From positions 62,001 to 126,000 of the forward strand of contig CAZIVP010000004.1 of assembly GCA_964542915.1 (NCBI GenBank): a DNA stretch of 64,000 nt, written 5' to 3'. The DNA is from CAZIVP01 sp964542915 (GTDB taxonomy: Bacteria; Calditrichota; Calditrichia; Calditrichales; Calditrichaceae). How positions within the stretch are numbered: position 1 is the first letter of the stretch; every line of letters begins with the position of its first letter. The notes beneath the pieces are model-generated. The model made no database searches, had not been told where the DNA came from, and saw only the letters and a list, made by a program, of their open reading frames with translations. Shown in pieces: positions 54,422 through 63,237 of the stretch. Both the position numbers and the translations under genes were made by a program.

Positions 54422-55042
54422 TCAACGGGATTTGTTAATAAATAATTTAAGATACGTCCAGGTGGACGTGTAAGCCTGATTTATGGCATTATCCTGCCAG
54501 TAGTAAATATGCCATAATTCCGGAGCTTGTTCTTCCCGGTAAAGTTTAAAGACGGCCGTGCCTTTATAAACGGCGCTGGAATCGGGAGAGACGGTTACTT
54601 CGAGTTGGTATTGCAAACTGTTCGTTTCAACGGAATCATTTACCGCGGTTGGCGTAATCGGTCGCAGCGAAAGGGAATCCAGAAAATTAAAACGGATACG
54701 CGGATATGTAGATCGTTCAGCGCTTACCAATTGATTGAAAAAATTGAGTTCTTCGCTTAAGGTCCAGTGATCAACAAACTCATTGACAAAATAGGGTTCG
54801 GGCCGAAATGTAAACGGATGGGGCGATTCACCGCCGCGCGGCGGAAAGCATTGCATATATTGGTCCACGTTTTTTTGTTCCAATGCCCTTGAAAAGTTAA
54901 CGAGTACGATCTCAGGATCGACCGCCTGATCGTACACGCTTCCGCTGTTCTCCCTTTGGGGCGTTTCGGGATCGCGCGTACTGAAAGGATTGGTGCAGGC
55001 TAATAACAACACCAAAACAACTAAATAAACACGTTGGATCAT
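54422..55042 (-). CDS. Lipoprotein with NTF2-like domain (first of pair)
   Basis: Protein of 206 residues with a lipoprotein signal ending in LLAC. The mature start CTNPFSTRD, the PEIVLVNFSRALEQKN helix and the terminal LWHIYYWQDN segment mirror the following gene. An insertion near residues 65-100 makes it longer. It is the first gene of the minus-strand block; its promoter must lie in the 281-base divergent region shared with ligA. Confidence 0.72.
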   Translation of the reverse strand: MIQRVYLVVLVLLLACTNPFSTRDPETPQRENSGSVYDQAVDPEIVLVNFSRALEQKNVDQYMQCFPPRGGESPHPFTFRPEPYFVNEFVDHWTLSEELNFFNQLVSAERSTYPRIRFNFLDSLSLRPITPTAVNDSVETNSLQYQLEVTVSPDSSAVYKGTAVFKLYREEQAPELWHIYYWQDNAINQAYTSTWTYLKLFINKSR

Positions 55043-55254
55043 AACACAAAGGCATTATTATATTCCGATTGAACAACATAAGCAAGGTCGAAAATAAAAG
55101 CAATATATGGCGCCTGTATCCAACTGTATCATCAAAAAATTAAAACGTAATATTAAACAAATTCGGAGCCCAACCGCTAAAACGTGTCAGTGGAACATTG
55201 AGCAAGAAACCACGATGCGGTGCTATACAAAACGTTTGGAATATACCTTTAAAC

Positions 55255-55283
55255 TTGTTTCATCCTGAGTAACACAATAAATT
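55255..55283 (+). promoter_or_regulatory. Candidate promoter of ligA
   Basis: TTGTTT and TAAATT, 17 bases apart, end 40 bases before the ligA start. Match is modest and by eye. Confidence 0.3.
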
Positions 55284-55323
55284 TTAATATTCAAACTTTG
55301 CATTAAACTTCCGGGAGGCACAC

Positions 55324-57345
55324 GTGTCTGTTGAACAAAAAATAAACGAACTCAGACAAAAAATCCGGCGCTGTGACTACGAATATTACGTACTGGATCA
55401 ACCAACAGTCAGCGATTATGAGTATGATCGTTTAATGCACGAATTGCAAACACTGGAACAGAAACATCCTGAACTCATCACTCCCGATTCGCCGACACAA
55501 CGTGTTTCAGGCCAACCGACCAAAGAGTTCCCTACCGTTGCACATTTGTATCCCATGCTTTCTTTGGCCAATACCTACAATGAAGAGGAGTTCAAAAGTT
55601 TCGATCAACGTGTTCGTAATGCGCTGCCCGCAGCCAGTAAAGTGGAATATGTTGCCGAGTTGAAAATAGACGGCGTCGCTATTAGTCTCGTTTACGAAAA
55701 TGGGCGGCTAATTCGCGGCGTTACGAGGGGCGATGGTTTAGAGGGCGATGACATTACCAGCAATATCAAAACGATTCGCTCGATTCCATTGGTTGTTTTG
55801 GACAGGGAAAAAGCTCCCGATGTTTTTGAAATCCGGGGCGAAGTGTATCTGCCAGGGGATAAATTTAAAGCGATCAATAAAGCAAAAGAGGAAAAGGGAG
55901 AGAATCTTTTTGCCAATCCGCGCAATGCAGCGGCCGGCACTTTGAAACTTCAGAACGCCCGTCTGGTTGAACGACGCGGACTTAACATTTTTACATACCA
56001 GTTTTATACGGAAGACCGTCGGGCGCTTAAAGAGAACCACTATGCTCATCTAAAAATGTTAAAAGAAATGGGCTTTCCGGTAAATCCTCATTTTCGGCTC
56101 TGCCGCAATATTAACGAAGTTATCCGGTTTGTACATGAATGGGAAGAGCGACGCCAGTCGCTTTCCTACGAAATTGACGGCGTTGTCGTTAAGGTCAACG
56201 CTATTGAGCAACAAAGACAATTGGGAGCGACAGCCAAAAATCCGCGCTGGGCTATCGCATACAAATTCAAAGCAAGTCAGGTGCAGACGCGCATAAATAA
56301 AATCGTTTGGCAGGTTGGACGGACCGGCATCGTTACGCCGGTAGCCGAATTGGAGCCCGTATTCCTGGCGGGGACAACCGTTTCCCGGGCTACGCTGCAT
56401 AATCCCGATGAAATAGAACGCAAGGATATTCGTGAAAACGATTATGTGTTTATCGAAAAAGGCGGGGATATTATACCCAAGGTTGTTAAAGTAATCAAAG
56501 AAAAGCGTGCAAAAGATGCTCCGCCGTTAGACATCCCGAGCTCTTGTCCCGCCTGTAATTCGCAATTGCAGCGCATCGAGGGAGAGGCCGCCCTGCGTTG
56601 TACCAATATGCGCTGCCCCGAACAAGTCCTCAGGCGGATAGAGCATTTCGCAAGCCGGAACGCTATGGATATTGAAGGGCTTGGAACGGCAATTGTGGAA
56701 TTACTGGTGAAAAAGGGCCTGGTTACAGATATAACCGATCTCTATCAGCTTCAATTTGACGATCTCATCAATCTGGAACGTATGGGGGAGAAGAGCGTCA
56801 ATAATTTACTGAACGCAATCGCCGACAGTAAAAAGCAACCGCTGCACCGGTTGTTGTTTGCATTAGGTATTCCCTTTATTGGAAGCAACGCCGCCAAACT
56901 TTTAAGCCGGAAATTTAAGTCACTTAAAGCGTTGCAAAATGCCGATGAGCAAACACTTGCCGAAATCGAAGGCATCGGTGAAAAAATGGCTCGTAGCATT
57001 GTCCAATTTTTCAATAAAAAAGAAAACCAAAAAACAATCGAAAGGTTGAAATCCTATGGTCTAACAACCACAGAACAAGGCGAAAGCGGGGAAGCGCAAC
57101 GGCTATCATCCCGTTTTGAGGGCCGGACATTTGTATTAACCGGCACCTTATCATCCATGACGCGCAACGAAGCCCAAAAAGCCATTGAAGAGCGCGGCGG
57201 TAAAGTGACATCGTCGGTTACCGGTAAGACTGATTTTGTTGTGGTGGGGCAAAAACCCGGATCGAAACGTGACAAAGCCAAATTGTTAAACGTAACGTTA
57301 CTGGATGAAAGCGCTTTTTTGGAGAAACTAAATGATGAGAGATAG
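55324..57345 (+). CDS. ligA: NAD-dependent DNA ligase LigA
   Basis: Seals nicks during replication and repair. The 673-residue protein has the Ia domain (about 1-70), adenylation domain with catalytic Lys in AELKIDGVAISLVYENG (about residue 117), OB fold, the Cys4 zinc finger (CPACNSQ and CTNMRCPEQ, about 405-435), helix-hairpin-helix repeats (about 480-580) and a C-terminal BRCT domain (RTFVLTGTLSSMTRNEA). Length is normal. GTG start with GGGAGG 7 bases upstream. It is divergent from the lipoprotein pair. Confidence 0.97.
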   Translation: MSVEQKINELRQKIRRCDYEYYVLDQPTVSDYEYDRLMHELQTLEQKHPELITPDSPTQRVSGQPTKEFPTVAHLYPMLSLANTYNEEEFKSFDQRVRNALPAASKVEYVAELKIDGVAISLVYENGRLIRGVTRGDGLEGDDITSNIKTIRSIPLVVLDREKAPDVFEIRGEVYLPGDKFKAINKAKEEKGENLFANPRNAAAGTLKLQNARLVERRGLNIFTYQFYTEDRRALKENHYAHLKMLKEMGFPVNPHFRLCRNINEVIRFVHEWEERRQSLSYEIDGVVVKVNAIEQQRQLGATAKNPRWAIAYKFKASQVQTRINKIVWQVGRTGIVTPVAELEPVFLAGTTVSRATLHNPDEIERKDIRENDYVFIEKGGDIIPKVVKVIKEKRAKDAPPLDIPSSCPACNSQLQRIEGEAALRCTNMRCPEQVLRRIEHFASRNAMDIEGLGTAIVELLVKKGLVTDITDLYQLQFDDLINLERMGEKSVNNLLNAIADSKKQPLHRLLFALGIPFIGSNAAKLLSRKFKSLKALQNADEQTLAEIEGIGEKMARSIVQFFNKKENQKTIERLKSYGLTTTEQGESGEAQRLSSRFEGRTFVLTGTLSSMTRNEAQKAIEERGGKVTSSVTGKTDFVVVGQKPGSKRDKAKLLNVTLLDESAFLEKLNDER

Positions 57346-57495
57346 TCATTAGCGATCGGATATTTCTTAATCGATTTAAGCTCAATGCATCACTTTCAAT
57401 TGTTTGGAACCATCGCCATGAAAAAACGAAAATGCTTCCAAATAAAAAGGTTGCTTTATGTAAGGCGATAATAAGGCAAGCTACTGGAATTTTAA

Positions 57496-57524
57496 TTGAC
57501 ATTATCTGATGGTGATCCTAAATT
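57496..57524 (+). promoter_or_regulatory. Candidate sigma-70 promoter of secDF operon
   Basis: Perfect TTGACA and TAAATT separated by 17 bases, 65 bases upstream of secD. A short inverted repeat (AGCTTTT / AAAAGCT, about 57528-57555) lies between it and the secD ribosome-binding site. Confidence 0.5.
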
Positions 57525-57589
57525 AAGAGCTTTTAAATTTTAAAAATCAAAAGCTTGTCAAAATCATAAGCAGGAGGTTGAAAGCGTTA

Positions 57590-59503
57590 ATGAGGGCGAA
57601 TATAACCACCAAATTTGTAATCATTGTTCTTCTGATACTGGCCGCCGTTTATCAGCTTTATCCCACCTATAAATTTAATAGTATGAGTGAGCAGGAAAAG
57701 CAACAGTTGGAACTGGAAAACCAGAAAGAATATTTCGATTTGAAATCCCAGACGATCAACCTGGGCTTGGACTTACAGGGCGGTATGCATGTGGTTCTCG
57801 AAGTGGATGTTAAAGAACTTCTGGATAAACTGGCCCGAAACAAAACTGAACAATTCAATACCCTCCTGGATGAAACCGAGCAGGAAGTGATGCAATCCGA
57901 TGAAGATTTTATAAATGTTTTTAATCGCAAGCTAAAAGAAAACAATCTCAATATCGTTCGTTTTTATTCCAGCCCGGATCGGCGTACCGAAGATGATGTA
58001 CTGGATTTCCTCAGGCAACAAACCGAAGAAGCGGTGGATCGCTCGCTGGAAATCTTACGAAATCGGGTGGACGAATTTGGCGTATCCGAGCCGATCATAC
58101 AGAAGCAGGGCGGACGCCGCATCATTGTTGAATTGGCCGGCGTCACCAACCCGACACGCGTGCGTGATCTGATCGGACGCACCGCTTTATTGGAGTTCAC
58201 ATTACTGAAAGATAACGTGGCCAGTCAAAACGTGGCCGAAAAAATCAACAATTTTATTTCAGGCAAAATAGGCGAAAGCGATACAACCGATACAACGCAA
58301 ACCGTTGAGGAACAAGAAGAGGACACAACGGCAACCGCATTGGAAGAAATGTTCGGAATTGAAGAAGAACCCGAAAGCGGCGTCGCCGATACAACAGATA
58401 CAACAACGGTCGCCGCTGCTGATAGCGTCTCTGCAATGTTTGAAGAAAATATGTTCTTTCTTGATCCGAGAGATAAACAAACCTTGTTAGTGCCAGTTGA
58501 AAAAGAAGAAAAATTCCGCCGTCTGTTACAAATGGAGCCCATTCAGGAAATCATCAGGGAAGAGGCGGGTGCAAACGCCGAATTTCTCTGGTCTGCCAAG
58601 CCTGTTTACGAAGATCGTTATTATCAGGTCTATTTGGTCAATAAAAATGTCGAACTGACGGGTGCTACCATCTCAGACGCTTATGCGCAGACGGGCAGCC
58701 AAAACGATCCGTCATCCATCGGCAAATTTGAGGTCGGATTGGATTTAAACGATGAGGGCGCACGTACTTTTGCACGAATGAGCGGCGCCAATATCGGTAA
58801 ACGGCTGGCCATTGTTTTGGATAAAAAAGTTTACCTCGCGCCTGAATTAAGAACGAAAATCACCGGCGGGCGCGCCCGGATTACCGGCCTGGAAACCATG
58901 AATGAAGCCCGCGACCTGGCCATTGTATTGAAAGCTGGTGCTCTGCCGGCGCCGGTTCAAATTATTGAAGAGCGTACTGTCGGCCCTTCTCTGGGTCAGG
59001 ACTCCATCAATGCCGGCAGTTTTTCCGCTATGGTCGGTCTCGTTCTGGTTATGATTTTTATGGCCATCTATTACCGGCTTTCGGGTTTGGTCGCCGATCT
59101 CGCCCTCGCACTGAATATTGTATTTATCATGGCGGTGATGGCCTATTTTCATGCAACCTTAACGCTACCCGGTATCGCCGGAATCATTTTGACGATCGGT
59201 ATAGCGGTGGACGCCAATGTCCTCATTTTTGAGCGTATCCGTGAAGAATTGGAGCGCGGTAAAACCGTGCGAACGGCCATCGACATCGGCTACGGTAAGG
59301 CATTTATTACGATTCTGGACGCCAATGTAACAACTTTCATCGCTGCACTTGTGCTGTACAGTTTCGGGTCCGGCCCCATTCAGGGCTTTGCCCTGACATT
59401 GATGATTGGCATCGTCGCCAGTATGTTTACAGCCATTGTTGTTACACGCGTTATTTTCGATTACACACTGGAAAAGCGCTCGGTTAAGAAACTCAGCATT
59501 TAA
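57590..59503 (+). CDS. secD: Protein translocase subunit SecD
   Basis: Uses proton motive force to pull exported proteins across the membrane with SecF. The 637-residue protein has an N-terminal helix, the first periplasmic motif LGLDLQGGMHVVLEV, the large P1 domain, and six C-terminal helices with the family motif GIAVDANVLIFERIREE. ATG at 57590 is used; a TTG at 57578 directly abuts AGGAGG and is less likely. An unusual feature is an acidic, Asp/Thr/Glu-rich insertion of about 60 residues (about 227-287, e.g. ESDTTDTTQTVEEQEEDTT) within the P1 domain. Confidence 0.95.
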   Translation: MRANITTKFVIIVLLILAAVYQLYPTYKFNSMSEQEKQQLELENQKEYFDLKSQTINLGLDLQGGMHVVLEVDVKELLDKLARNKTEQFNTLLDETEQEVMQSDEDFINVFNRKLKENNLNIVRFYSSPDRRTEDDVLDFLRQQTEEAVDRSLEILRNRVDEFGVSEPIIQKQGGRRIIVELAGVTNPTRVRDLIGRTALLEFTLLKDNVASQNVAEKINNFISGKIGESDTTDTTQTVEEQEEDTTATALEEMFGIEEEPESGVADTTDTTTVAAADSVSAMFEENMFFLDPRDKQTLLVPVEKEEKFRRLLQMEPIQEIIREEAGANAEFLWSAKPVYEDRYYQVYLVNKNVELTGATISDAYAQTGSQNDPSSIGKFEVGLDLNDEGARTFARMSGANIGKRLAIVLDKKVYLAPELRTKITGGRARITGLETMNEARDLAIVLKAGALPAPVQIIEERTVGPSLGQDSINAGSFSAMVGLVLVMIFMAIYYRLSGLVADLALALNIVFIMAVMAYFHATLTLPGIAGIILTIGIAVDANVLIFERIREELERGKTVRTAIDIGYGKAFITILDANVTTFIAALVLYSFGSGPIQGFALTLMIGIVASMFTAIVVTRVIFDYTLEKRSVKKLSI

Positions 59504-59535
59504 CGAAATCGCCAGTTGGAGGAGAGTTCATAGAT

Positions 59536-60456
59536 ATGCGATTCTTTGGAAAAACGAATATTGATTTTATCAGCAAACGAAAACTCGGATACGTCTTGAG
59601 CAGCACGCTTATCATTGTTTCTGTTGTATCTCTGATTTTGCACGGCGGACCTAAATATAATATTGATTTCACAGGCGGGACGCTGCTGCATTTAAAATTT
59701 GATAAACCGGTTAAAATTGTTCAAATACGAGAAGCACTGAGTAAAGCGGGTTATGGCGACGCCGAGATCAAGCATTTTGGCGAGGAAAATGAAATAGCCA
59801 TTCGGGCCGGCATCGACTACACGACCGAAGAGCTGGCTACCAATATGGAAGGCGTCATTGAAGAAACCCTGCCGGATAATCCTTTTGTTGTACAGCGTGT
59901 CGAAAAGGTCGGTCCGCAAATCGGGCAGGAGTTGATTGTTGCAGCCATAAAAGCAATTATGTGGGCCATGATCTTGATTTTGATTTACATCATGTGGCGG
60001 TTTGAATTCCGCTTTTCGGTCGGGGCGATTGCGGCGCTTTTTCATGATATTATCATCACACTTGGTATTTTCTCAGTTTTGGATGTGGAAATTTCGGCGC
60101 CGATTGTTGCGGCTCTTTTAACGATCATCGGGTATTCGCTGAACGATACGATCGTTGTATTTGACCGCGTGCGCGAAAATGTGAAGGCCATTAAGAAGAA
60201 AAGCTTCGACATGGTAGAAACGGTCAATCGCAGTATTAATGAAACGCTCAGCCGAACGGTTATGACGTCGGGCACAACGCTCATCGTTGTTTTAATTCTC
60301 TATTTCTTTGGAGGCGAAGTTCTGCGCAGTTTCTCACTGGCGCTTATAATCGGCGTGATCGTCGGTACCTATTCCACCATTTTTGTTGCCAATCCTATTG
60401 TGGTTGATTGGCGAAAAAAACAAGCACAAGCCACTACCACTACCAAAAAGGCATAG
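59536..60456 (+). CDS. secF: Protein translocase subunit SecF
   Basis: Partner of SecD, 306 residues. It has the opening helix, GPKYNIDFTGGTLLHLKF (periplasmic motif) and helices with IGYSLNDTIVVFDRVREN, the SecF hallmark. ATG start with GGAGGAG upstream, 32 bases after secD. The basic C-terminal tail (RKKQAQATTTTKKA) is normal. It is followed 3 bases later by a STAS gene. Confidence 0.96.
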   Translation: MRFFGKTNIDFISKRKLGYVLSSTLIIVSVVSLILHGGPKYNIDFTGGTLLHLKFDKPVKIVQIREALSKAGYGDAEIKHFGEENEIAIRAGIDYTTEELATNMEGVIEETLPDNPFVVQRVEKVGPQIGQELIVAAIKAIMWAMILILIYIMWRFEFRFSVGAIAALFHDIIITLGIFSVLDVEISAPIVAALLTIIGYSLNDTIVVFDRVRENVKAIKKKSFDMVETVNRSINETLSRTVMTSGTTLIVVLILYFFGGEVLRSFSLALIIGVIVGTYSTIFVANPIVVDWRKKQAQATTTTKKA

Positions 60457-60459
60457 AGA

Positions 60460-60798
60460 ATGAGTGTTCAAACAAGCGAAAAGGATGGTGTAACCATTCT
60501 GGCGCTCTCCGGGAAAATCATGGGCGGACCGGAAGCAAGCCAGATCAATGAGCAGGTCAATTCACTCATCGATCAGGGAAAACACGTTATACTGGTGGAT
60601 TTGGACAATGTGGAATGGATGAACAGCTCCGGACTCGGTATACTGATCGGTGCTATGACCACGCTCAAGAACAACAACGGTGAACTGGCCCTCGTACACA
60701 TTTCAGATCGTATCCGCAATTTACTTAAAATCACCAAACTGGTTGATGTTTTTAAACTCTACGATAATATTGACCAGGCAATCGAGGATCTGAAATAA
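60460..60798 (+). CDS. STAS-domain anti-sigma-factor antagonist
   Basis: Single STAS domain of 112 residues, SpoIIAA/RsbV type. The phospho-acceptor region VEWMNSSGLGILIGA carries the Ser expected for kinase control. Such proteins bind and release anti-sigma-factor kinases. The ATG follows secF by 3 bases, so it is cotranscribed with secDF; the partner kinase is not in the window. A hairpin without a T-run (60803-60825) follows. Confidence 0.9.
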   Translation: MSVQTSEKDGVTILALSGKIMGGPEASQINEQVNSLIDQGKHVILVDLDNVEWMNSSGLGILIGAMTTLKNNNGELALVHISDRIRNLLKITKLVDVFKLYDNIDQAIEDLK

Positions 60799-60802
60799 TC
60801 GG

Positions 60803-60825
60803 AAGCCGGTTCATGAGGCCGGCTT
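60803..60825 (+). terminator. Possible weak terminator after STAS gene
   Basis: Perfect 7-base stem AAGCCGG / CCGGCTT with a 9-base loop, but no T-run follows, so termination may be partial. Confidence 0.45.
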
Positions 60826-60863
60826 ATACATAATCCTTTAACTTACACTGAAACCACCGCGAT

Positions 60864-61802
60864 ATGATCAAAGAAAATTTAGCGAAACGGGTTAAATATT
60901 CTTTTTTTTTATTTACTACCGTTTCTATTTTGATCAGCGCCCCACCGACCTACGCATTGAAACCGGCCAAAAACGATACCGTTCTGAACATCCTCTTTAC
61001 AGCTAACATAAATGGCAATATTGAAAATTGCTGGTGCGGCGAAAATCCGCTCGGGGGGCTGGATCGTATTGCCAGCATAATACAATCGTGGCGGCAAAAG
61101 GATACGCCTTCTCTTTTCATTGACGGTGGCGACCGTCTTAATACCTATCGCTTCCCGGAGCTCAATCGCACGGTGCTCCATATTTACAAACGATTACAGC
61201 CCGATCTTATGATTTTAGGAGACCAGGAATTCGTAGAGGGTATCGATTTTCTAAACACATTTATAACCAAAGATGCGCCTCCAAACCTCGCGTCCAATAT
61301 CCATTATGACGGCTTGCAAAAATTGAGTGTTTACCGTAAGAAGCTTGACAACCGGGTTTCCATTCAAGTGTTAGCCTATCTGGCCCCCGAATCGTTCAAT
61401 TTTATCGAAAAACCGAAGGCGTTAAACTTTAAGGAGGCACCGTTTAAAAATGAGTACCGCCGTGCAAACGAACATGATTTAAACCTATTAGTTTATCATG
61501 GTCCGGAAGAAGCGCTAAACAAAAGGCTCAAACTTTATCCGGAATTCGATTGTGTTTTAGTTGCCCATAAACAGCGATTGGCATGGCAATCGGAGGGCGG
61601 TACGGCTCGGCTTTATGGCGGCGCCGATGGCCAACATGTCAATATTGTGCATGTTGTTCGTAAAATCCGCGGCGGTGAAACGACATTTTTATTTAAAAGA
61701 AGCGTCGTTCCGGTTTCCCTTGACGTTCGACCGCAGGAAGCCGTCGAGGCCTTGATTTTAAAATTTAATAAGGAACATATGGATGCAAGAACAAACGAGT
61801 AG
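60864..61802 (+). CDS. Exported metallophosphoesterase-like protein with degenerate active site
   Basis: Protein of 312 residues with a signal peptide (cleavage near TYALK). It follows the UshA/5'-nucleotidase-like calcineurin fold: FTANINGNIENCWCGENPLGGL, FIDGGDRL, ILGDQEFVEGIDFL and LVAHKQRL. The metal motifs are altered: DxHG reads NINGN-like, and GNHE reads GDQE, so the usual dinuclear metal site is probably lost. The CWCG..GGL segment resembles the cysteine-containing subgroup of this family. ATG start; no strong ribosome-binding site. Its end overlaps trpD by 20 bases. It may bind rather than hydrolyse a phosphorylated ligand. Confidence 0.75.
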   Translation: MIKENLAKRVKYSFFLFTTVSILISAPPTYALKPAKNDTVLNILFTANINGNIENCWCGENPLGGLDRIASIIQSWRQKDTPSLFIDGGDRLNTYRFPELNRTVLHIYKRLQPDLMILGDQEFVEGIDFLNTFITKDAPPNLASNIHYDGLQKLSVYRKKLDNRVSIQVLAYLAPESFNFIEKPKALNFKEAPFKNEYRRANEHDLNLLVYHGPEEALNKRLKLYPEFDCVLVAHKQRLAWQSEGGTARLYGGADGQHVNIVHVVRKIRGGETTFLFKRSVVPVSLDVRPQEAVEALILKFNKEHMDARTNE

Positions 61803-62823
61803 TCAAATTATTAAAAAGGCTATTGCTCGTTTGTTGGAGGGTAAAGACCTTTCGCGCGATCAAAGCCGCCTCATCATGAAAGAAATAATGGAACAACGTG
61901 CAACAGACGCCCAGATATCGGCCTACCTGATTGCCATGCAAATGAAAGGAGAGACGGTTGACGAAATCCAGGGTTCCGCCGAGGCTATGCATACGGAAAA
62001 AGCGCTTCTCTCATTCGATGACGCCAACATCGTGGATACTTGTGGTACCGGCGGCGCTCACCTTTCTACATTCAACATTTCAACCGTTGCAGCGTTTGTT
62101 ACCGCAGGCGCCGGCGTCAAAGTGGCCAAACACGGACATTATTCCGTCTCGGGAAAATGCGGCAGCGCTGACCTGTTGAAACGACTTGGCGTCAATATCA
62201 CATCGTTTGATAAAACCAAAATGCGCGAGTGCATTGATCGGATCGGTATTACCTTTATCATTGCTTCAAATATACATAATTACTGGCGCTACGCACAGGG
62301 ACCGCGTCAGGAAATTGGCGCTCGTACTATATTTAATCTATTAGGGCCGATCACCAACCCGGCCCGTATTCGCCGACAGCTAATCGGCGTATACGATAAG
62401 GACCTTATGCAAAAACTGGCGCAGGTTATGCGTGAACTTGGCTCGGAACACGTTATGATTGTGCATGGCCAGGAAGGGCTGGATGAAATTTCGATTACGG
62501 GAACAACCTATATCGCAGAGCTGATCAACGATGCAATTGAACATTACGAAATTGTGCCCGAAGATTTCGGCTTTAAAACCGCCGGTTTATCGTCCATACA
62601 GTCATATTCCTGCGAGCAAAGTGTTAAAATTTTGCACGAAGTTTTACAAGGTATAGACGGTCCGCCTCTCGATACGGTATTGTTAAACGCCGGCGCCGCT
62701 ATCAAAGTGAGCGGTCGTGTGTCTTCTCTTAAAGAAGGTATTGAATTGGCAAAAGAGTCGGTCTGCAGCGGTTCCGCCCGCGAAAAATTGAATCAATTAA
62801 TCGAATTCACCCAAGCATTCTGA
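61783..62823 (+). CDS. trpD: Anthranilate phosphoribosyltransferase family protein
   Basis: 346 residues of the TrpD family, which joins PRPP and anthranilate in tryptophan synthesis. PRPP motif VDTCGTGG, the KHGHYSVSGKCGSADLL segment, RQEIGARTIFNLLGPITNPA and the metal-binding GLDEIS are present. Some positions differ from the usual pattern: CGTGGDG reads CGTGGAH, KHGNR reads KHGHY, and the APxxHPAM region reads ASNIHNYW. The fold is clear; anthranilate specificity is likely but not certain. No other trp genes are nearby. ATG lies 20 bases inside the preceding gene; translational coupling is likely. Confidence 0.82.
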   Translation: MQEQTSSQIIKKAIARLLEGKDLSRDQSRLIMKEIMEQRATDAQISAYLIAMQMKGETVDEIQGSAEAMHTEKALLSFDDANIVDTCGTGGAHLSTFNISTVAAFVTAGAGVKVAKHGHYSVSGKCGSADLLKRLGVNITSFDKTKMRECIDRIGITFIIASNIHNYWRYAQGPRQEIGARTIFNLLGPITNPARIRRQLIGVYDKDLMQKLAQVMRELGSEHVMIVHGQEGLDEISITGTTYIAELINDAIEHYEIVPEDFGFKTAGLSSIQSYSCEQSVKILHEVLQGIDGPPLDTVLLNAGAAIKVSGRVSSLKEGIELAKESVCSGSAREKLNQLIEFTQAF

Positions 62824-62950
62824 AGTCCGCACAATTAGGTGTAAAAAAATTGATTTTTTAGGTCTTCTGGTATATTTTAAAATTTCTCTAAAGCATTCTG
62901 GTGTGTTCGTATCAATTTTAATTTTTTAAGGATGGGGTGAAACGTACTAT

Positions 62951-63232
62951 ATGGATGCAGGCCATTTGAAAGGCGAATCAATTGATAAACTTAGAAATGC
63001 AATTGATGAGATCGATGAAGAGATATTGAACCTGTTAAACAAGCGTATTGAGATCGCACAACGGATTGGTCGAATAAAAAAAGAAAATAATTTACCCGTG
63101 TATGTTCCTGAGCGGGAAGAGACAATAATAAGCCGTTTAAAACGTAAAAATCCCGGCCCGATAAATGAACAATCCATTCAGAATGTATTTAATGTAATCA
63201 TTGAAGAAACGCGGTTGCATGAAGCATTATAA
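62951..63232 (+). CDS. Chorismate mutase, AroQ type
   Basis: A 93-residue all-helical enzyme converting chorismate to prephenate. Key family parts are LRNAIDEIDEEILNLLNKRI, AQRIGRIKKENN (Arg and Lys ligands), and PEREETIISRL. It is a stand-alone domain, not fused to prephenate dehydratase. ATG start with GGGGTG about 15 bases ahead and GGATGG before it. Follows trpD by 127 bases. Prephenate is also the substrate of CmoA elsewhere in the window. Confidence 0.93.
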   Translation: MDAGHLKGESIDKLRNAIDEIDEEILNLLNKRIEIAQRIGRIKKENNLPVYVPEREETIISRLKRKNPGPINEQSIQNVFNVIIEETRLHEAL

Positions 63233-63237
63233 TAACA

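Noticed and set aside
57418..57471. 17-codon basic ORF upstream of secD
   Set aside because: No ribosome-binding site; too short to distinguish from chance.
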